From: Moniliella sp. 'wahieum'
Taxonomy: Eukaryota; Basidiomycota; Moniliellomycetes; Moniliellales; Moniliellaceae
Assembly: GCA_003971905.1 (NCBI GenBank)
Contig: RSEE01000038.1
Location: forward strand, 124,001 to 188,000
DNA: 64,000 nt
Reading direction: 5' to 3'
Positions within the stretch are counted from its first letter, which is position 1, and each line of letters starts with the position of its first letter. The translations under genes and the position numbers were made by a program. Positions 23,065-33,464 of the stretch are shown in pieces. Under the pieces are notes generated by a model. It had not been told where the DNA came from. It searched no databases and was given only the letters and a program-made list of their open reading frames with translations.

Positions 23065-23785
23065 GAAGGCCAAAAGAGAAAAGACACTGCCAGGGCTAAC
23101 CCACTACTGCCCCTAAAGGGCACCATTTCCCTCCTTGCCATTTGCGCGGGCCCATACACTTGGCAGTGGCTTCGACTTTCCGCGTGCGATGCCTCGCTCT
23201 TCGGCCCAATTAACCGAAAGAGTGGCGACATGCACGATTCGTGAAGCTTGAAGCTCCTGAAGCTGGAGGCCTGAGGCCCTCAGCCTGAGGGTGAGATATG
23301 AGATGATCGATTTAAGTATGTACCGGTGACGACCCCCAGTCACCTAGTCACCGGTCACCTTCGAGCTTCGATGTTAAGGCGTGAGCGCGTGAGCTGTTAG
23401 CCCTCAGGCTTATTCAGGGCCTCAGCCTCTGCCTCAGCTCAGCGCGCTCAGGCCGCTCAGCCACCGCAGCCTAAGGATTGGCAGACTTGCCACCGAAAAG
23501 CAAAGGCGCTGAGGCGCACAGGTTCACCTCTTCTTAGACCTTGGGTCTTGGGGCTTAGCCGAAAACTCGGTCGCCCAAACACATCAGGGAAGTGTGGTGT
23601 TTTTGTTCTGCTGCGTAGTATGCAGCGCCCATAGCTGATTGAAGGGATGGGGATGGCGACTGGAGCTGACGGTCACGCCATGTAGGATTCCAACTTGTAC
23701 TGGCCGTTCCCAGCACCTGGGTCGAAAGGGCCACAATGAATAGCTGTTGCGCTTTCGGCTCGGCTGGGTCCGGTCAGGCTTGGTG

Positions 23786-23801
23786 ACGCGTCACGCGTCA
23801 C
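23786..23801. repeat. ACGCGT heptad pair
   Basis: ACGCGT at 23786 and 23793 with linker C, followed by a GCTTCAAGC word. Confidence 0.8.
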
Positions 23802-23912
23802 GCTTCAAGCCCTCGTCGATAGCCGCCGGCCTTCAGCTCTCGATCATCCAACTCATACACCACCCGCGACGATGACGACGTCACCATCGGATCCTCCAGA
23901 TCGGAGGCCATG

Positions 23913-23941
23913 ATGCATGACATGCATGACATGTGACGTGT
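23913..23941. repeat. ATGCAT/ACATGT heptad array
   Basis: ATGCAT at 23913 and 23922, ACATGT at 23929 and the near-palindrome ACGTGT at 23936. The last three are 7 apart, again with a change of hexamer within one register. Confidence 0.8.
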
Positions 23942-24164
23942 GGCACTGCTTCGGCTCGGGCTCTAGGCACTAGGCTGCCTAGGTCTGACTACCTAGGCGA
24001 CCGGTGACTGGTGACCAGCGAACCAGTGACTAGTGTGACCTGATTGATGAAAACAGTCGGAGCTGCCAGGTGTCCGGTGTATCCATATCCATCACCTCTG
24101 TTGTAACATGCAAAGGGGGAGGCACGGGGGGTCAACAGTGCCCTCGTGCTATGCAGGGTGTGTG

Positions 24165-24186
24165 ACGCGTGACGTGTCGGACGCGT
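24165..24186. repeat. ACGCGT heptad array
   Basis: ACGCGT at 24165, near-palindrome ACGTGT at 24172 and ACGCGT at 24181. ATCGAT words follow at about 24200-24215. It lies in the MFS gene promoter, about 250 bases upstream of the ATG. Confidence 0.7.
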
Positions 24187-24434
24187 GACGGTTCAATGCG
24201 ATCGATCAATCGATCGAACTTTTTGCACGAGCCTGCTTCTGTTGTAAATGCAGGCGGGTCGGTTCACGTCACGCGTTATAGGACCACACTCTCCCCCTAC
24301 GTGGTCACACTCCTTGTGTATGCAGATTGGCACTCTTGTTCTCCTTCCTTCCTTCAGCGCTGAGGCTTGGTGGTTCCCCTCTCTCATCACCACCATCACC
24401 ACCCATCCACCTACCCAACTTACCAGCCACAATC

Positions 24435-26653
24435 ATGACAAGCACCGAGCACACCACACTGCTGGTGAGGCGTCGACGCCTTCCCAGAATGCCGCAGCTG
24501 ACGCGCGTGCGGCATTGGCCAATGCTCAGCCGGGCACCACGGCTGACGAGACAGCCGTCTCGGACGACGCGGGCCCTGAGCTCGACAAGGCGCACTCGCG
24601 GACCAAGAGCCGCACTCGTAGCATTCTGCCGCTGCCATTCATGCTCTGCTCCGTCCCCGGTGACATGAGTAGTCGGGGTGCGCCTCCTGACTCGAAAATG
24701 GACATGGGGCGGGTTCCCACACCGTCCATGCCAGCTTCGACGCACGACGTCAGCACACCTGCGCCCGCATCCAACGAGGATGGCTCTCAGACCTCGGTCG
24801 CCAGCCGGGACGAGAAGGCCAACGAGGAGCCACAGGCGCCGCAGGAAAACACGGAAGACCCTGGTCTAACCGCCTTCCAGTACCCGAGGGCGAGTCAAGA
24901 TCCGTCATCCCGGCATCGGTTGAACGACTGCGGACTTACTACCCACACGAAATCAAGCGAATTGAGCACAAGAATGATCTGCTCAAGTCCAATACTGAAA
25001 AGGCAATTGAGGGCGAGGCACAGCTGCGGCCCAATGAAGAGGGAAAGATCGTGCTTACAGAGCGTGCTGGATACCTTGCCACGGGTTATTCCTTCCCCAC
25101 TTGGAAGAAGTGGATGACCCTTGCCTTTACCGCCTGATTCAAGTATCGATGAACTACAACACGTCGTGCTACTCCAATGCTGTCCCGGGGATTGTGGAAA
25201 AGTTCCATGTGAGCGCGCAGGCGGCCCGCGTGGGGCAAAATGATTTACTGGTTGCTTACAGTTCGGTGTGTGAATTGTGGGCCCCGTGGTCTGAGGATTC
25301 GGGAGGAAGCCATCTGCAATTGTCTTTGACCCTCGTCAACTGTGCGTACCAGTTCTCGTCTCCATTTTTCTGTATACGGTGAGCTGACACACGTCGCCGG
25401 CGATCAGGCTTTACCATCTTCGGCCGCCTTGGCACCTAATTCGGCTCGATTGTCGTGTCAGTGCGGTTTCTGCGGTCTCTCAGCTAATGGTGGTGTTACT
25501 CTCGCTGTTGTGGCCGACCTGTTTGAACCGGACGAGCAGCAGTATGCCCTGGCGTTATGGTGCTCCTTTCATGTTTCGTGTGTCGGAGGCGCCTTCATTG
25601 GTGGGTTCCTTGGCATCCCTGGTGTGCCGTTGATTTGGAACTTCTGGAGTCAGCTGTGCTTCAACGGCCTTACGAAACTCATGCACTTCTTTATTGTGCC
25701 GGAGACGCGTTCAACCATCCTCCTTGACCGTGAAGCGCGTCGCCGTCGCCGCCTGGGCGAGACCAACATCTGGGGGCCTGCTGAGGCCAAGGGAAGCATC
25801 AACTCAAGTCATGGCTACCCATTGGATCCGTCCTTTCGAGATGTTGGCGCGGGAGCCAATTGTGCTATTCTGCTCTCTGCTTTCTGGTTTAGCGACATGC
25901 TCATCTTCATTTCCAAGAAAGTTCGAGCTTGTCTTTGGCCAGTGGAATTTCACCACCGTCGAAGTCGGTCTCGCCTTCCTCTCAGTCATCGTTGCTACCT
26001 TCTTGCGTGGGCACTCTATCTCTCCTCGTTTTGATGGGAGCTCAAGCAGAGGAAATGGATCGCCATTCGCTCACACCCGAAGCTCGATTGAACTACTTAC
26101 TCTTCCTTTGTCCGTGGGAGACATTGGGCCTGTTTGGTTTTGCCTGGACCTCGCTGGGGCCCCCTAAGTCACACTGGATTGCACCGTTGATTTTTAGTGC
26201 GCTCATCCTCGATGGCCAACTACGCCATCTACTTTGCTACTGTTGACTACATGATTGCTGCCTATGGCCCTTACAGGTACGCTTCTATCTCTTTTCTGTT
26301 CATGAAAGGGGTTGACTGCACAATGACGACAGTGCGAGTGCTTGCGGTGGCAATGCGCTTGCGCGTGATTCCTCGCTGGGATTCTGCCATGTTCTCTGTG
26401 CCGATGTACGAAAAGATGGGTTACGAGTGGGCGACTACTTTGCTTGCCTTTGCTTCGATCCTCATCATCTTCCCCATTTACATTCTGTGGTGGAAAGGCG
26501 AGCATGTGCGCGAACGCTCCATCTTTGCCCAGATTTGGCTGCCGGGGGAGGGAGCGCAACGATGGTAAGAACGTTGACTTGGACGATGACGTCGAAGCGG
26601 GTACGGTCTACACGCGTAGGAGGGTGATTACGCCCACCGTGTCGGTGGCCTAG
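24435..26653 (+). CDS. MFS transporter, DHA1 drug/polyamine:H+ antiporter family
   Basis: Plasma-membrane exporter of the major facilitator superfamily, 12 membrane segments, preceded by a hydrophilic N-terminus of about 200 residues (Ala/Ser/Glu/Pro-rich). The core starts KKWMTLAFTA and continues with NYNTSCYSNAVPGI, CELWAPWSED (motif region of loop 2-3), GGVTLAVVADLFEP and FFIVPETRSTILLDREA. WNFTTVEVGLAFL and LFGFAWTSLGPPKSHWIAP follow. The DHA1 signature SASACGGNALARD forms after splicing an intron at 26277-26332. It ends in a basic/acidic tail. A second intron is likely at 25342-25407. Several frame shifts occur, including one soon after the start. Polyamine or fungicide export is possible from homology to the TPO/CAF5 branch; the substrate is unknown. 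Confidence 0.88.
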
Positions 26654-28111
26654 TGTCCCATTCTTTTCCCTCAGCCATCCTTGGGTCCATTCAAATTTCA
26701 GGCTCAAGGGTTTCTTTGTAGCCTTGCGTTGCATTTGTTCTTCTTTCTGCTATGTATATCCGGCCTGCACATGGGCAGGCTGCTCGCCGTTGGACGTTGC
26801 ACACCATATCGATATCATATCGATTGTCTTCCAACCTATAATCGATGCTACGGAGTATTTCATTGATAAGCGTCGAGATAGAAGAGAAGGTCGAAACCCT
26901 GATGCTTGCCCACCAAATGTTTTTGTGCTCCAAATTCAGGCTGGGGTTTTGACAACCAAGGAAAATCACCAGCTGTTTCCAGCCTCCGCGCGAAGTTCGC
27001 GGTGGGCAGGTTCCAGTCAGCAGGTCAGCCTGGCTGAGAGGCTGAAGAGTGCTGAGACGCTGACGAATAGCTGAGTTACTGAGTAACTGACGACACTGAG
27101 TACGATTGACCGTACTGACCTGAGTGAGTGCAGTGGGAGTACTCAAATAGCGAGTATACGCTCAGCCGAGCTGAGTACTCAGACTGAGTTGAATGTTGAG
27201 CGTGGGTGTGATTCCACCGCGATGACTAACTCTCTAGTACAGAAACGCTTCGCCTTTCATCATCTAATGTGGCGTACTGGACCTTAGGCCTCTGAGATAT
27301 GAACTACAACGAGCGGAGCGAAGAGGTGGGGGTGGTGAAGGAAGAACAAACAAAAACGCTGTAGTAACGAGCGTTTGAGATGAGAGAGATTTGAAAAACT
27401 GCAATCGCTTTTTTTCATTTTGTGTTCAAGCATGCTTTCACTTGGTGCAGCTGGGTTAGTGCGCTGAGATGAGGATCCCTCGGCCTAAGCTGCCCCTGGC
27501 GGCCGCAGCGCGCATTAGGCACGGCCAACGTCCAACGCTGGTGGGGAGCGAGTTGAAGTTCAACGTTCAACGTTCACGTTCATTCAGCAACCTAAAACTT
27601 GTGATGTGTTGCGCGTTACTTTGGTGTGGCATGTGGTGTTGGCATTGTTGCGCGTGGGGGGTGGATAGGTAGACAACAAGGGACTGGAGGGTGAAATGTG
27701 AAATGTGATGTGTGGATGTGCGATCTGCGATGGGTCAGCAGGTTTGCCGCTGCGGTGGCAGCTGCCCAGTGCGAGCAGGCACCAACGCAGCCCCACGCAT
27801 CCACTCCGTCAGGGGGTTGATGCCATGGCACGTGACCAGTGACCAGGGGCCGGTGACTGGGGCAGTGGGTGGGCGGGGCCCGGCGCAGGAGCAGTGTGCT
27901 GCTGGGTGGCACTGGTGGTGGCGGCGGCCTGCGTGGGGCGGCGCTGGCTGGGCAAGGCCCGGCAGACGCCGTCATGCATGCACATGCATGCCCATCACGC
28001 GTCAGTGACGCAGGTACGATGCATGTTACGCAGCCGCCGCTGCTCTCCGCCGCCCGACCTGCTCTGCCCCTCTCGCCACCCCCGGACTCCACCTCCCTCC
28101 ATCCCCTCGCC
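26654..28111. other. Intergenic region between MFS transporter and GRR1
   Basis: No gene supported. It contains ATCGAT words near 26805-26850, a cluster of CTGAGTAC/GTTACTGAGTAAC words at 27060-27190 and an AACGTT pair at 27562. The last 250 bases are GC-rich promoter and leader. Confidence 0.6.
27562..27574. repeat. AACGTT heptad pair
   Basis: AACGTT at 27562 and 27569 with linker C. Confidence 0.75.
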
Positions 28112-31100
28112 ATGGACGCCCCGCCGCTCCGCTCGCCCTTCCACCCACTGCGAACGCCTCCCCTTTCGGCATCTCTCTCACGGCCTGCCCGCCCCCACGA
28201 CCTTGCCACCACCGCTTTCGATTCGCCCGATGCTCAAGACCCGGATGCCTTGCGTACCCCGCTCCTCACGCGCAGAGACACCCTCGTCCCCTCGTCTTCC
28301 TCGCGTCCAGGGCCCTGGGCCCATGCCACCTCCTCCACCGAGCCTCAGAGTATCGTAGATACCAGTACCTTTCCCGCCCTGTTGTCGCTGCCGAGCTCAT
28401 CCGCAACTCCCCTATCGGCCGACTGGGGCCCCAGTGGTGCCAGCTCGATCGGCACACCTCGACCTCGTCAGTCGCGACCTCAGAACCAGGGTCTCTCTGT
28501 CATTGGCACTCTGTCCCGCTCGTCTTCTCTGTCCCGTTCCCGTTCAACCTCGCCTCCTCCTTCAGCCTCTTCCGCTTTTGCCTCCGCCCAATCCACGTCT
28601 GCCTCTTGGCGCGATGACGAGGACCAGATATCTGCCGACGAGAGCGAAGAGGGAGATGAGCATCAGCTTAAGATACCCCACTGTTCGCTTCCGTCGGAGA
28701 ATGAAACTGCGCCCAAGACAACCTTCGCCACACTCCCTCACGAGATCTTGCTTCAGGTTCTCCGGTATGTCCAGGCCAACGGTCCAGCCGACCTGACAGA
28801 GTGTTTGGTCGTCAACCATCGATGGTGCTATGCTGGGCTCGAGCTTCTCTGGTACAAACAAACCATTTCACTCTCCACGTGTGTTTGACCGTATGGTTGC
28901 GACCTTGGCTCGCTCCACCGGGCAGGCTTTGTCCCCGTCTTTCCAGTCATCCCTCGCGATCCTTCAACTCTCGGATCACTCCACTGGCGGCGTACCTGCC
29001 GCCGAAAATCCTGTGTCGGACAGTATGGCGGATACACCGACGGCTTGTCTGTGTCTATAGAACCAGCTGCCGCGGAACCAGCAGTTTCTGATGCCAACAC
29101 CCTACTTCCGCCACCACCATCGTTGGACTTCATTTCGTCCTCCTCCACCTCATCGCTCACCTCTGCCTTTGCTTCCGTCGCTTCTCGCAGAGCAAGATGG
29201 GGAGTCTGGACAACCTGGTACCATGTTCCCCTACCACGAATATGTGCGAAGGATCAATTGCTGTCTGATTAGCAAGGACCTAGTGGGTCCTCGGGCCGAG
29301 GTGTTGCGCGCACTCGCGCATTGCAGCCAATTGGAAAGGCTGACCTTGGCAGGGGCCAAACACCTGCCCGACGATGTCTTGCGCGATGTGCTTCCTCGTT
29401 GCACTTCCATGGTCGCCATCGACCTGACGGACGTGGCTGAGCTGAAGGACGAAACGCTCGAGGCGATCGCCAAGGCTTGTCCCCACCTCCAGGGCATCAA
29501 CCTCACCAACTGTACCGATATTTCAAGCAACGGTGTCGTTTCCCTTGCTCTACATTGCTCCCTTCTCCGTCGCGTTAAACTTGGCAACTGTACTTTGGTC
29601 GATAATCGTGCTGTTGTTGCCCTTGCGCGACACTGTCGCCATCTTTTGGAGATTGATCTTACGGGGTGTATCGAAGTCTCAGACGAGGGGTTGGCGGCCA
29701 TCTGGCGACACACTCACATCCTTCGCGAGCTCAAGCTCACAGGCTGTGTGCAACTCACTTCTTTTGGCTTTCCGGCCCACAACGCTGGCCTCATGCGCCG
29801 CACTAACATTCTTCCCAACGGCATCATCCTCGACAATGAACGGGAGGATGACGCTGCCCAAGCCGGGATAGGTGATATGTCCCAGGTGGCACTCCTTGAT
29901 GTGGATGACGTGACACACGAGGAGGATATGTACAACTCGCCACTATCATCTCTGCCAGCTTCACACTCTCCCGCTCCAACCGCGCCCGAGGTTTCGACTC
30001 AGATGGCGGTGCGCCTCCCACCACCTGCTCACATGGTGCTCCCTCCCAGGCCACCACGTATCTTTGAGCAGCTCCGGATCCTCGACTTGGGCAACTGCAA
30101 CCAGATCACAGACTCTGCCATTGAGGGGATCGTTAACCACTCTCCCAAATTGCGGAATCTGGTCCTGTCGAAATGTTCGCTCCTGACCGACGATGCCATC
30201 TACGCCATATCTCGCTTGGGAAAAACCTTCACTACCTCCATTTGGGCCGGTGTGAAAAGTACGTTTCTGTGTCGCCACCGAGTTGCCCGTTGTCCTACGA
30301 TGCTGACTATGCATGACTCTTACTCTTACTCTTAGGATCACGGACCGGGGTGTCAAGTTCCTGGTGCGCAGTTGCACTCGATTGCGATACATCGACCTGG
30401 CCTATTGTCCTGGCCTGACAGATGCTGCGATTCGGGAGATTGGCTTGAGTCTACCCAAGCTACGTCGGATTGGACTTGTCAAGGTGCAAGGACTGACTGA
30501 CGCTTCGCTCATCTCGCTTGTCGAACGACACACTTCACTAGAACGGATTCACTTGTCGTATTGCGAGCGCCTTACTGTCCCAGGGGTGTATTATGCTGTG
30601 CTCAAGCTCAACAAGCTCACTCACTTGTCGCTTACAGGCGTGCCGGCGTTCCGCAAAAAGGAATTGCAGCGTATGTGCCGTGCTCCCCCACCCGAGTTCA
30701 ATGAGCATCAGCGTTCCACACGTTCTGTGTCTATTCTGGCCGTGGGGTGCACGCCCTGAGAGATTACCTCTCGGTTCTTTACCTCATTTGGCGGCGAATG
30801 CTCCACCCCACCGAGCCGGCGGGGCTGCGCCCCCGTCTACCAGTTCACAACATCTGTACGTCGAGGCAGCAGCTGCATGCCATGCGGTCAACGTAATGCT
30901 ACCCCAAGATGGGGAGCGAGCTGAAGACGCATATGCCCGTGCGGCAACCCAGGCGGCCGTGACGCTCGGAGTGGGACACATGCCCATTCCCTCTTCGCAG
31001 GGCATGCAGGCCCTCCCGGCCTCCCAGGCGCGTACGCCCGAAATGGCCGACCCGAGCACGATGGAACTCGTGATGGAAACTCTCCATCCGTCCGACCCGC

Positions 31101-31588
31101 AATCCCGCTCGCTCAATGGCTTTCGTCGTCTAACTGTATCTATGGAAGCTTTGTCCGACTGAGTATGAGTCTCGAGCAGGGAGGCTTATTTACCCGCCGC
31201 GGGCCGAGCCACACCTGGATCGGGGAAGAAGACGGACCAGCGTGGGGTCCATTGGACTACACCCAAGCACAGGCACGCGAACCTGCGGACGCGATCCCCT
31301 TGCCCGGACAGCTGCTCGACCCGTCCTTGACACATGTCGAGCGGCGGATGGACCGGCTAGATCTGGACGAGTGGGAAACTGTGCCGATTGTCGAGAGGAC
31401 CAACTTGCGTCCCACTTTCCTTCCTGGCTTAACCGCAAGACAGGCCCAACAGCTCTGACCCACTTAGGCTGCGACCCACCGCGTCGCCTATCCAGTCGCG
31501 CGCAGCGCAGTGGGCGCTCGACCCCGATTTGATCGCACGGCTCGACCGTGTGTTGCAGGGAGAACGCCCACTCCCGCACCCTCGCTAG
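28112..31588 (+). CDS. GRR1: F-box/LRR protein, GRR1 orthologue (SCF substrate receptor)
   Basis: Substrate-binding subunit of an SCF ubiquitin ligase, which in yeast links nutrient sensing and the cell cycle to degradation of targets. It starts MDAPPLRSPFHPL with a Ser/Pro-rich region of about 200 residues. The F-box lies at about residues 205-250 (LPHEILLQVLRYV ... CLVVNHRWCYAGLELLWYK). A long run of leucine-rich repeats follows at about 29280-30650 (e.g. HLQGINLTNCTDISSNGV, LRILDLGNCNQITDSAIEG). The GRR1-specific end FCVYSGRGVHALRDYLSVLY is recovered near 30726-30785 after a frame correction. One intron, 30259-30335, joins CEK to ITDRGVKFL. Frame breaks lie near 28865, 29090, 30215 and 30720. 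Coding continues with a Pro/Ala-rich tail to a stop at 31586-31588. Confidence 0.92.
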
Positions 31589-32488
31589 CTAACCCGCCTT
31601 CCGCATTCAGCATTCCCACCATCTTGTCCTCCTTTTTGTTCGGCATTCCCTCTCTGTCCCCGTACCCATGTCACGGGCGCCACATCTCTGGCAACGATTC
31701 TTCATCTTCCCCCCACATACTTTTTGTCAACCGCTCATTCCCTCCTCTCAGCCCTGTGTCCCATGTTTCGCGCCTCCCATGCTGTCGCTACCCGGTTTTG
31801 CTAGGTGCCTATTCGACGTTCGTTGGACTTTGGCCTGCCAGCAGGATCCTCGCAACCATCCTACCTGATTTGTATGCCGCAGTTTTAGCGATGCATGCCA
31901 TCCTCTCTTTGGTTTAGAAGGGCCGTACGGCATCCATTCTTGAAGCAGCTTGGCTCGGGTATGCTCCCTGGTCCCGTAGATGGTGCATGTATGTATCGTA
32001 GGCGCTATCCTCTGTACTATACACGCGCAGGCTTGGCTCAGACGTACCGATAAGCACTGGGTTACATTGCTTGCCACCCCACTTGACGTGGGAAGCGTTC
32101 TATATCATGAGGCTCGGGCGTGCGGCATGATGCGGGTGCTGGACCGCTTGCGTCAGAAGGACAAGCAGCGATGTGGGTACAGCACCACGGGTGGTGCCCA
32201 GGCCTGCCGAGCACAGCGAAATGGTTGTTGTATAGACCGCATGGAAGAAGAATTGGGGCATATGGCGGCCATTTCGGCCATACCTGTAGTCCATGTCACC
32301 GTTTGGCACGTGCACTCGGGCACACATGCTCAGCTGAGCATGCCTCGGTGAGGCAGACGGGCGAGGCCACCGACCCGCCGTCGACGCCAAGTCTGGTTCC
32401 GCGGTGGGTCTTCGTCCGTAGGGCCAGTGGGGGGCAGCCGCAGGTAGCAAGCAGTTGGAAACAGCTGATTACGTACCATGGTGACGCG

Positions 32489-32511
32489 CTGAGCGGCTGA
32501 GCGGCTGAGCG
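32489..32511. repeat. CTGAGCGG tandem (8-bp units)
   Basis: Two and a half units of an 8-bp repeat, an exception to the usual 7-bp spacing. An ACGCGT word at 32517 follows directly. Confidence 0.7.
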
Positions 32512-33040
32512 CGCTGACGCGTGACGGCAGGCAGCCCAAGGCAGCGCGGTGCGTGGCGGGGTGCAGGAGGTGCCGGTGCTGGGCAGCGCTGGGCGCTGGG
32601 CAGCATGTGTGGCTTGTTTGGATGCAGAAGCGCACAGTCGGAGCCAGGCGCTTGCTGTGCTCGGAGCAGCCAGTGATCGATCGGATCGATGTCGGTGATC
32701 GCCAACCTGGCTTGTTTGGTACGTTTGCCACACCTTCCTTCGCCCCTGGACAGGTGGAGCCAACCCTAGGGCCCCCTTTTTTTCTTAGGAGAGAGCGGGT
32801 ACGGGGGCAGTGGTTCGGAGTGCGACTGCGTTGCCGCGCTGCCGCAGCTGAAGTAGTGCCTTGTCAGCGCATGTCAGCCATGTCAGCAGCGCTCTGCTTG
32901 ACATTAGGTGCAGGTCACTGATGCGTGACGAGGTCACAGGATCACTGATCATCGATCATTTGATCATAGAACACGGCACACGTCACCGGGTCACCAACAC
33001 ACCACTAGCACTAGTCACTATATCACTATTGGACAAGGTC

Positions 33041-33060
33041 ACCGGTCATCGATCATCCGG
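33041..33060. repeat. ACCGGT/ATCGAT composite heptad array
   Basis: ACCGGT at 33041, ATCGAT at 33048 and the near-palindrome ATCCGG at 33055, all 7 apart with linker C. Different hexamers share one register. Confidence 0.85.
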
Positions 33061-33464
33061 TAACCCGGTCGCATGTCTGTCACATACAACAGCGCTTAGG
33101 CTGAGCTGTTCAATGAACCTGGGCGCCTCAGCGCCTGAGCGCCTGAACGCTGATACTCGGTACCGGAGGATGGCGGCAAGCACCCCAAAGGGCGCCCCCC
33201 CCCCCCCCAGCGCGCCAGTGTGTATGTGCGGTGGCAGGGCAAGCGCCAGGCCAGGGCGCTGTGTGGCGAGGGGCAAATGGCCAGTGACGCGCACGGGTGG
33301 CTGGCCTGCGCTCGCTTCGCCGTCCATGTCAACGGCGATCTGCGCTTCCCCTTGGGCCATCGCATCCCCACCACCACCACCACCTCCCCCTCCTCCTCCC
33401 CCTCTCTCCCCCCCTCTCTCCGCTGCCTCGGTTTCTGCCACGACTGCACGCATGAACATGAGCA

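Larger units (their letters stand above)
19253..24434. other. Gene desert rich in palindromic heptad arrays
   Basis: About 5.2 kb without any open frame that resembles a protein. The first 400 bases are the ADE13 promoter. The rest is a patchwork of short self-complementary words: AGGCCT, ACGCGT, ACTAGT, AACGTT, AGCGCT, ACCGGT, ATGCAT and ATCGAT, often 7 bases apart. No terminal repeats, reverse transcriptase or transposase fragments were seen. Confidence 0.7.
31589..33464. other. Intergenic region between GRR1 and the RRM gene
   Basis: About 1.9 kb. GRR1 3' UTR comes first, then palindromic words and tandem 8-mers (32489-32511), a GTCAC/ATCGAT cluster at 32930-33070 and a C14 run near 33185. 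I found no sequence encoding the first RRM expected upstream of the next gene. Confidence 0.6.

Noticed and set aside
19253..24434. Gene desert considered as a centromere or a dead transposon
   Set aside because: No long repeats, terminal repeats, target duplications or transposon protein remnants; similar short palindromes occur in other intergenic regions, so it is not special in kind, only in length.
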